NCBI GenBank assembly: GCA_963667005.1
Contig: OY762937.1
Coordinates: 1,240,001-1,304,000, forward strand
Direction: 5' to 3'
DNA: 64,000 nt
Origin: G963662605 sp963667005
GTDB taxonomy: Bacteria > Bacteroidota > Ignavibacteria > Ignavibacteriales > Ignavibacteriaceae
Shown here: in pieces, positions 54,469 through 61,172 of the stretch
How the letters are laid out: each line of letters begins with the position of its first letter
Position numbering within the stretch: position 1 is the first letter of the stretch
The notes under the pieces: model-generated
Seen by the model: the letters and a program-made list of their open reading frames with translations, nothing else
The model's database searches: none
Told to the model about the DNA's origin: nothing
Translations under genes and position numbers: made by a program

Positions 54469-55839
54469 ATGAAGACAAAACAAGACTCTTCAAAAGAGTC
54501 ACAAAAAAGATATGAAGTGGTTTTGCTAGAGGATGATAAAGAAACTTTGGAGAAAATAACTTCTGCGTTAGCTCGCAACGAAATTATAGTATATCCGTTT
54601 GTAGATGGTCGCAAAGCTTTAGAAAAAATTATTAGTGATATTAAAATTGAGGCGCTTGTCACCGATATAGAAATACGGTATCCATATCCGAATGGAGATC
54701 GAGGAGGGCTTCAAGGATATGATGTTGCAAATCTTCTGACAAAAAAAAGTGCCAACAGGATTTTTAGTATTATCGTGCTTACGGCTCTTGAACAAGATGA
54801 AGCTCTAGATAGCATTAATCTGTTTGAAAATAGAATATTTTGTTTTTCAAAAATGAAGTGGCGTAAATTTAACGAAGAAGAAATAGTCGAGAAAGTATTG
54901 AATGATTTAGCAGGTTTAATAAAGTCACGAATAGAGTGCTCCCCAATACTTTGGTATAATGAGATTCGGGATATCTATCCAGACAGTCGATGGATAAAAC
55001 CGGAACGGAAGGGAGATAAAATTGTTCCTCCATATTGGGGGGTGTATTGTGAATTGTGGATGTCAAAAGATTGGAATAAAATCGATGCCGAAATATCAAA
55101 AAAAGCACTTAGTATTTTTGAAAACTATGAGCATGGTGAGGTGAGGAGGCTTCAAGGCGATTTTCTTACGTTAAGAAATAATCCAACCCCAACAACTTTT
55201 TGCGAGCACCTTATAGCAAGACGAGTCATTTATGCGTTAAAGGCCAATTTCCCGACGAACTGGGCATTGTTGGTGAGTGGCAAAGAGAATGAGAAAGAGG
55301 AATCTCTTGAGCTTGATGCCGATACATGGAATAATATTAAAAGCGAGCAGGTGAAAATACAGGTAAATGCTATTCATAATAAAAGTGCAGAAATAAATCT
55401 GAGGACACATTACGACGATTATTTAAATTCTTGCCATTATATTGAAAAGTACGAGGCGATGAGCATACTGACCGGTAAGCAGCAAAATAATCTTAGAGTT
55501 CATAAGAAAAATCTTATTGAAAAAAAAAGAATAATATCTGATGCTAGAACAATGTTAAATCCAATGATAACTGATTTACTTAAATCACTTGAAAATGAAG
55601 ATATTAGCGTAAAAAATGGTTTTGTCTCTTTTCTCCGATTTTGGGGGACGGATTTTACAGAGTTGTCCTGGGTAAAAAAACAAAAAAGGACAAATGGCGG
55701 ACAAGATCCTTTACAACAAACTCTAAGAGTTGTGGGAATTCGCAAAGAAGATATTTCTGATGAGAATATAGATAATTGGAAGTTATTATTGCCTGAGGAG
55801 AGGAACTGGTTGCAACAAAAATTCGGAAGAAAAAATTAA
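54469..55839 (+). CDS. Response regulator with a long uncharacterised output domain
   Basis: The ATG at 54469 is preferred over a GTG at 54457. The 456-residue protein has an N-terminal receiver domain with LLEDDKE (Glu21-Asp22-Asp23), phosphoacceptor Asp66 in LVTDIEI, IVLTA and FSKMKW, so it seems fit for phosphorylation. Residues about 150-456 are an unfamiliar helical output domain with no DNA-binding helix-turn-helix that I can see (YWGVYCELWMSKDWNKIDAEI; RVIYALKANFPTNWALL). It is probably the output protein of the cluster, acting by protein binding or an unrecognised activity. Confidence 0.65.
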   Translation: MKTKQDSSKESQKRYEVVLLEDDKETLEKITSALARNEIIVYPFVDGRKALEKIISDIKIEALVTDIEIRYPYPNGDRGGLQGYDVANLLTKKSANRIFSIIVLTALEQDEALDSINLFENRIFCFSKMKWRKFNEEEIVEKVLNDLAGLIKSRIECSPILWYNEIRDIYPDSRWIKPERKGDKIVPPYWGVYCELWMSKDWNKIDAEISKKALSIFENYEHGEVRRLQGDFLTLRNNPTPTTFCEHLIARRVIYALKANFPTNWALLVSGKENEKEESLELDADTWNNIKSEQVKIQVNAIHNKSAEINLRTHYDDYLNSCHYIEKYEAMSILTGKQQNNLRVHKKNLIEKKRIISDARTMLNPMITDLLKSLENEDISVKNGFVSFLRFWGTDFTELSWVKKQKRTNGGQDPLQQTLRVVGIRKEDISDENIDNWKLLLPEERNWLQQKFGRKN

Positions 55840-56305
55840 TACGCCTAATTTTTATAAATGGCTTCTGGAGTTAAAGAGAAAATAGTACCTTATTATAGAT
55901 TTGAATAATAAAGGTCTTTAATATAGCATACAAGTCATGGGGCTTAATAAAGGAAGTATAAAAACGTTTCAGTCTTTGGGTGAATAGTCCCGCAGAATAG
56001 ACACTCGAATTACAAAATGTTGTAGATGGTAATATTTGCCACATTTTATTCGGTCTAGAGAGCTATAATCAAATTCAGAAATCTCTAATTCTTTATTGGG
56101 GTCAGCACGCTCGTGTCATATATCATAAATGACTGGAGATGAATAGAAAATCCTTCGATAGCTAATGTCAGCTAAGTATAAGCACACTATGTTTGAGTCG
56201 TGAGTAATTATTATCAATACGCCAGCTAGGCAGATATTTGTTGTTCGGTTGATATATCGTCACGTTATAGATGTGAATATGTTTAACATGTTAGAAGGAG
56301 TAAAA
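55840..56305. other. Intergenic gap with no recognised feature
   Basis: These 466 bases end the signalling cluster. No gene, strong terminator or repeat is visible. AGAAGGAG just before 56306 serves the next gene. Confidence 0.4.
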
Positions 56306-57553
56306 ATGAAATCAATCAGTACTGCTACAATTTACAAGTTGTGTTTTTCGATTATATATGCATGTGTCGTGCTACCCTTTACCGTCAACTTCTTTTCGTT
56401 GATCGCTCCACCGCCGGCAGCTGATAGCCAACTTTTTAATATAATACCTTTGGTTAGTCTACACAAGATAATGCTTCCGATGCTTTTAGGAATATTGGAG
56501 TTCGCAAGCGTAGGTCTTGTTTGTTGGATTTGGCTTGAAAATGGAAGATATAGAAAGGGCTTCCTCGTGATATTGTATCTTGCTTGTCAGATATTGCCGG
56601 TTACTTCTGTTTATTATGATGTGAGATGTAGACAATATTTAAAAGAGCACAAAGATCAGGAAGATGTATATAATAAATCCATGGATGCGCGTAAGTCGAA
56701 TATAGAACACATAAATCAAAACGTTAACATCGAGAATACTCGTGCCTTTAGCGAAGAGGAGAGGATGCTTTCTCAGTTGCAAGTTATGTTGAACGATAAT
56801 AACAAAAGGCTTGACCTAGTCCACAAAAAGATGGATGAATATCTCGGGCGAAAATATACCGCAAAAAATGAAGATGTATCTGTCCGGTTGCGGGGATTAG
56901 AGGAGGAGGAGAAAGAGTTGAAAGAATCCAACTCGAAAACCGAATCGCAAATAATTTTGCTACAAAATGGCATAGTGGAAAACAAGAAAAAATCAACCCA
57001 ATTAACGCGAAGTTATTCTGATTCGATCAGGGGAAAGGAAAATGATTTACAAAACTTTATACAAAACAAATCGGGACTTGTGTATGCATCAGAACAAGAG
57101 TATGTCGCAAAAACATTACTTAGCACCGGGAGTATTTTTGCACTACTAATAGCGATGATTTTCCCCTTGACTGTTGTTGCGGTTGCATCAATCATCGCAA
57201 ATAAGGCTAAAACAGCCAATACAGATTCGCCTTCATTTGATCTGTCAATATATTTGCGTCACGCAGAAGAGCTGCCGCAGGAAAACCAATACAATTATGC
57301 GAGGTTGTTATTGCCAAGCATAAAATCATATTTTATTGCAATAAAGACGTCAAAAACCTTGGCAAATGAAAACGTGATCATGAATTTAAGAAATGAAGAA
57401 ACGATCAGCTTAGCACGAACTCTGGGCACTTACGCAAACCAGATAAAGCGAAGTAAGATGAATGAGGATGCAAAAAATCTATTATTAGAAGGCATCAACA
57501 AAACAATATCTAAAGAAATAATAACAGAAGGAGATATCGCTCATGTCGCGTGA
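56306..57553 (+). CDS. Membrane protein with long coiled coil, unknown function
   Basis: The ATG at 56306 is chosen for its AGAAGGAG site; the frame is open from 56249. The 415-residue protein has three hydrophobic segments near the N-terminus (about 10-32, 55-75, 83-103), a long coiled coil (about 105-265), a fourth hydrophobic segment (about 270-298) and a soluble C-terminal part. This places the coiled coil on one side of the membrane, held at both ends. The next gene overlaps by 11 bases. The pair is unknown to me; a membrane sensor or disrupting protein plus partner would suit a defence or signalling unit. Confidence 0.6.
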   Translation: MKSISTATIYKLCFSIIYACVVLPFTVNFFSLIAPPPAADSQLFNIIPLVSLHKIMLPMLLGILEFASVGLVCWIWLENGRYRKGFLVILYLACQILPVTSVYYDVRCRQYLKEHKDQEDVYNKSMDARKSNIEHINQNVNIENTRAFSEEERMLSQLQVMLNDNNKRLDLVHKKMDEYLGRKYTAKNEDVSVRLRGLEEEEKELKESNSKTESQIILLQNGIVENKKKSTQLTRSYSDSIRGKENDLQNFIQNKSGLVYASEQEYVAKTLLSTGSIFALLIAMIFPLTVVAVASIIANKAKTANTDSPSFDLSIYLRHAEELPQENQYNYARLLLPSIKSYFIAIKTSKTLANENVIMNLRNEETISLARTLGTYANQIKRSKMNEDAKNLLLEGINKTISKEIITEGDIAHVA

Positions 57554-58127
57554 AACAAATTTACCAGTCGGCAATTTAAATGCCATCGGACCCACCGATA
57601 AATCAAAAATGACAAAGTTTGATTTAGAAGAGGTGTTGAATAAAATTGAAAGCATCAAGCAACAGGGCTTCGGCCCGGAACCGTCATTCCTCGAAACAGT
57701 ATTATCTGCCGGTGCCAGAGAACGACGTCAGGCAATTGAAGATGCCAGAATAAGTGCTATTAAAGTTCGTAAGGATTTAATAGATAGTTTAAGTGGTGCG
57801 ATCGCAGTATATGTAGATACACATAAGGCTGATCTAAAAGTGCGAGGGAGTACTTTCGTGACTGCTTCATTTAGCCAGCAGATTCTGAACTTGACAAAAA
57901 TAGTGGAAGAAACGATTACTGGCATGTATGAAATCTATGATAAAACCTACGATGACATACAAAGAATAAAAAATCTTACCGAGGAGCAAAAAAAGGAAAT
58001 TATATTTAATGCTTTTGCACGAGCCAGTAAAAGAGAAGTGCTGCATGAAGAGTCTTTCCGGGAAATCTGCAGTAATCTGGCCGAGCTTGTGACGCGCCTC
58101 AGTAACGAAATTGGGCAGAGATCATAA
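57543..58127 (+). CDS. Helical partner of the coiled-coil membrane protein
   Basis: A 194-residue soluble helical protein whose ATG lies within the last codons of the preceding gene (11-base overlap), with AGAAGGAG upstream. No motif is recognised; the stretch ARERRQAIEDARISAIKVRK is highly charged. It probably acts with the membrane protein in one complex, judged from translational coupling. Confidence 0.55.
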   Translation: MSRETNLPVGNLNAIGPTDKSKMTKFDLEEVLNKIESIKQQGFGPEPSFLETVLSAGARERRQAIEDARISAIKVRKDLIDSLSGAIAVYVDTHKADLKVRGSTFVTASFSQQILNLTKIVEETITGMYEIYDKTYDDIQRIKNLTEEQKKEIIFNAFARASKREVLHEESFREICSNLAELVTRLSNEIGQRS

Positions 58128-58314
58128 ACATGTTCTATAAATCTGAAAACGAATCACGGGCATTGAGTTGAAAAGCATACTTTGCGATTGGGTTAGATAT
58201 GACATTATTAGGTAATGGCTATAACTTACAATTGCAAGAAACAAACATAAGTATGGCGAACCATTCAATGCCAGATTCGAATTGTTGGGCTAAATAAGTC
58301 ACTAAGATACTGTG

Positions 58315-58752
58315 TTAATCATGTATCACAAGCAAGTGCTTCATTGCTTTGCTAACCCATGCCCGGCTGACACCTAATTTTTGAGCCAACTCGGAAAAGT
58401 TCTTGTATTCTTTGTTGTTGATGAGTTCTTGATATTTTGCGGCGAGTCTGGCCCGATTAATCGAGAGCCTTTCATGCTTTTTATTGAACTCTCGAAAGTT
58501 TGAATTGATCTTGCAAGCGTATCTTAAAATGGCGTCATCAGACAACTGAAAATACTTTTTGAACTCACTGATTCGTATCCGGAAACTTTGCCCGTGACCC
58601 CCGAAAAATCCGATTGATACAGGAATGTGAATGGTAATAATAGTTGCAAGATCTCTATAATTAGGGCGTTTTTGTGCAAAAATGGCAACTTTTTGAGTAC
58701 TAACATCTGAAGTACCCGCGGTACAAAGCCCACCAAAATTTTTCAGAATAAT
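58315..58752 (-). pseudogene. Remnant of a recombination-accessory helix-turn-helix protein
   Basis: The minus strand is open for 146 codons between a stop at 58753-58755 and the stop at 58315. The translation has ITIHIPVSIGFFGGHGQ, then SINRARLAAKYQELI and FSELAQKLGVSRAWVSKAM, a helix-turn-helix. This order recalls small proteins that are encoded just after large serine recombinases in mobile elements, but the Arg-rich GGR motif is lost and no ATG starts the frame; a TTG at 58545 would give only 76 residues. No recombinase gene is adjacent, so I judge this a decaying orphan. Confidence 0.5.
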
Positions 58753-58982
58753 TTACTATTTGCTCCGGCCTCCGGAGTCCCGACGTGTCGGGATTCGACT
58801 CGTGCCAGCCCGTCCGTCAGGCGGGTCGGGGGTACCAAACCCATCAAAAATCTTCCCGAATAATTTACTATTGGCTTCAGCCTCTTTAATCGCCAAGCTT
58901 TGCTTGGCGGGCGGAGTCCCACGTGTTAGTATCTGCCTAGGCCGAATAAGTTCGACTTTGCCCGAACCTCCGGAAGGCAAAA
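58720..58982. repeat. GC-rich palindromic repeat cluster with a 52-bp direct repeat
   Basis: Two imperfect 52-base copies (58720-58771 and 58831-58882, both running from GGTAC through AATAATTTACTATT to CAGCC/CGGCC) lie 111 bases apart. Each is followed by GC-rich palindromes: TCCCGAC (58778-58784) with GTCGGGA (58787-58793), and CGCCAAGC (58891-58898) with GCTTGGCG (58902-58909). The base composition is far more GC-rich than the surroundings. Layout fits a dispersed intergenic or REP/MITE-like element that has duplicated in place. Confidence 0.55.
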
Positions 58983-59050
58983 TTATTTATACGCATTTAA
59001 TGCGAATTTCTTTGATTTTTCGACCCGACAAATTTTTTGAAAAAATTATC

Positions 59051-59094
59051 TTGACAAATATGTATAAATGATGTAGTTTCAGTTAAACGTTTAA
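59051..59094 (+). promoter_or_regulatory. Promoter and LacI-type operator of the regulator gene
   Basis: TTGACA (59051-59056) is followed after 17 bases by TAGTTT (59074-59079), then by the perfect palindrome TTAAACGTTTAA (59083-59094). A central CG in an A/T-rich palindrome is typical of LacI-family operators. The site covers the expected start point, so the regulator probably represses itself and the two downstream genes. The same 12-mer lies within the dehydrogenase gene at 60337. Confidence 0.65.
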
Positions 59095-59106
59095 TCAAAA
59101 TTTCAT

Positions 59107-60132
59107 ATGCACCCGACAATTAAAGATGTAGCCAAAAAGGCAAATGTCTCAATAGCAACTGTATCTCTCGCGATACACGGTAACAAGCGTATATCGGAAG
59201 AGACGAAACAGAAAGTTATGCGGGCAATTAAGGAATTGAACTATCATCCTTCCCGCCCCGCACGTGGACTCGTTTCCCAAAAGACCGGCAACATCGGATT
59301 TATCCTCACGGAAAATCACTTCCTCCGTTCGGAACCGTTTTACACGCAGATTTTCCTCGGTGCTGAGCTGGAAGCGCACAACCATGATTATTACGTTCTT
59401 CTTACAACTATCCCTGAACCGCTTCCGAAAAAAATCAAGTTGCCCCGTTTCGTAGCAGAGCGCAATGTTGATGGAATTGTAGTGGCCGGGAAAATACCGG
59501 ATAATTATCTCAAGCATCTTGAGAATGAAGATATTCCCATCGTATTTGTTGATTATTATACTGAAGAGCATGATTGCAGTGCCGTGTTGATTGATAATTT
59601 TAACGGCGGAAAAATGGCCGTGGAACATCTTATCGGGCTTGGCCATAAAAACATTGCTTTTATCGGCGGCGATATGAATCACCCCAGTATAAAAAACCGT
59701 TTTAACGGCTATTTATCAGCTCTTGAACAGCATCAGCTGCCCATTTCGCCCAAAAATTACAATCTTGATGAAATGAATACTACCCGAGAAAACGGGTATC
59801 TTGCGGCAAAAAAAATGCTTGCCCGGAATAAAAGTATTACGGCAATATTTGCCTGCAATGATGCTATGGCGATCGGCGTTATGCAATACCTTCAGGAGAA
59901 GGGAATTTCAATCCCCGAGGATATTTCCTTGATAGGATTTGATGATGTCGAAGTCGCGGCTATAACATCTCCTTCCTTAACCACTCTTGCCGTTCCGAAA
60001 TTTGAGCTTGGCTGGGAAGTAATCCGTTTGATGGACCGGACGCTGAACAGCAACACCATTATCAGCAATCAAGTTGTTGTCGGTGTAGAATTGAAAGCCA
60101 GAAATTCGACTGGAGTTGTTAAGGCATGTTAA
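59107..60132 (+). CDS. LacI-family transcriptional regulator
   Basis: A 341-residue regulator of normal family length. The N-terminal helix-turn-helix (TIKDVAKKANVSIATVSLAIHG) and hinge helix (YHPSRPARGL) are typical; the ligand domain has GNIGFIL, PIVFVDYY, HKNIAFIGG and FACNDAMAIG. The ligand is probably a sugar or sugar acid. It sits in front of a dehydrogenase gene that it overlaps by 7 bases, so both are on one message, under the operator at 59083. Confidence 0.9.
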   Translation: MHPTIKDVAKKANVSIATVSLAIHGNKRISEETKQKVMRAIKELNYHPSRPARGLVSQKTGNIGFILTENHFLRSEPFYTQIFLGAELEAHNHDYYVLLTTIPEPLPKKIKLPRFVAERNVDGIVVAGKIPDNYLKHLENEDIPIVFVDYYTEEHDCSAVLIDNFNGGKMAVEHLIGLGHKNIAFIGGDMNHPSIKNRFNGYLSALEQHQLPISPKNYNLDEMNTTRENGYLAAKKMLARNKSITAIFACNDAMAIGVMQYLQEKGISIPEDISLIGFDDVEVAAITSPSLTTLAVPKFELGWEVIRLMDRTLNSNTIISNQVVVGVELKARNSTGVVKAC

Positions 60133-61148
60133 GTTGCTTGTTTCATGCTCCAAATCTTCTACAAATTAAAGATCAGGCTATTCCCGAACCGGGCGATAAT
60201 GAAGTATTAATTCAGGTTGCTGCATGTGGCGTTTGTGGTACGGACTTTCACATTTTTCGAGGGGAGGCTCCGGCCATATTTCCCTTAATTCCCGGACATG
60301 AATTCAGCGGAAAAGTAATTTCTTGCGGCAAATTAGTTAAACGTTTAAACGCCGGTGACCGTGTCGCCGTTGATCCGAATATCCCATGCGGTTATTGCAG
60401 ATTCTGCCGAGACGGTAAAATCAATTTCTGTGAAAACCTTGAAGCCGTCGGAGTAACCCGTAACGGCGGATTTGCAGAATACGTTGTTGTACCGCAATCA
60501 CAAGTATATACCATACCTTCGTCGCTCGATTTTTCGACCGCTGCATTTACGGAACCGCTTTCCTGCTGTATACACGGCATGGATATAATAGATGTAAAGC
60601 CCGGAGAAAAGGTCGTCATCGTAGGCGGCGGTACTATCGGACTTCTGATGTTACAGCTTGCAAAACTTTCCGGTGCAGGTATATGCGGAGTTATTGAACC
60701 GGAGACATACAAGCGGGAATTGGCGATACAATACGGAGCTGATTTTACCACAAGTCCCGAGGTAAATAATTTACAGGAATATATTCAAGATACAACACGG
60801 GGCGGGCCGGATGTAATAATAGAATGTGCCGGTAATCAAAATGCGCTCTCCTTGTGTTTTCAGTTAACCAAAACCGGTACCCGTATTCTGCTCTTTGGTC
60901 TCGCTCCGAAATCTGACATAATAAATCTAAATCTGCAAAAATTCTTCAAAAATGAATTAGTTCTCAAGTCCTCATTGCTTAATCCGAATACATTTCAACG
61001 TGCTATTGATCTTTTGGAACTTAAGAAGGTCAATACCTCGTTGTTCCCTTTACATAGAATTGGATTAGCTGCGAGCGATTTGTCCCCGGTATTTACCGGA
61101 TCGTTTACAGTAAGTTCTCTAAAAAATATTTTAGTTCCTTTTCATTAA
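60126..61148 (+). CDS. Zinc-dependent alcohol/polyol dehydrogenase
   Basis: A 340-residue medium-chain dehydrogenase. CGVCGTD at residues about 36-42 holds the catalytic zinc Cys, GHEFSGKVISCG the His-Glu pair, and four Cys of the structural zinc loop follow (CGYCRFCRDGKINFC). The cofactor site VIVGGGTIGLLMLQLA is the Rossmann GxGxxG. The closest groups are sorbitol- and threonine-dehydrogenase-like enzymes that use NAD. The gene overlaps lacI by 7 bases. It contains a copy of the operator palindrome. Confidence 0.85.
   Translation: MLSCLFHAPNLLQIKDQAIPEPGDNEVLIQVAACGVCGTDFHIFRGEAPAIFPLIPGHEFSGKVISCGKLVKRLNAGDRVAVDPNIPCGYCRFCRDGKINFCENLEAVGVTRNGGFAEYVVVPQSQVYTIPSSLDFSTAAFTEPLSCCIHGMDIIDVKPGEKVVIVGGGTIGLLMLQLAKLSGAGICGVIEPETYKRELAIQYGADFTTSPEVNNLQEYIQDTTRGGPDVIIECAGNQNALSLCFQLTKTGTRILLFGLAPKSDIINLNLQKFFKNELVLKSSLLNPNTFQRAIDLLELKKVNTSLFPLHRIGLAASDLSPVFTGSFTVSSLKNILVPFH
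60337..60348 (+). promoter_or_regulatory. Second copy of the LacI-type operator inside the dehydrogenase gene
   Basis: TTAAACGTTTAA recurs exactly, 1254 bases downstream of the promoter copy, spanning codons for Val-Lys-Arg-Leu-Asn. Intragenic auxiliary operators that loop with the main one are known from the lac system (O2 in lacZ). Confidence 0.5.
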
Positions 61149-61172
61149 TCATTCAACTCGAGGAGTAATGTT

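Noticed and set aside
58760..59071. 103-codon rightward frame over the GC-rich repeats
   Set aside because: It runs through palindromes and the lacI-type promoter; the translation is low in complexity and has no ribosome binding site.
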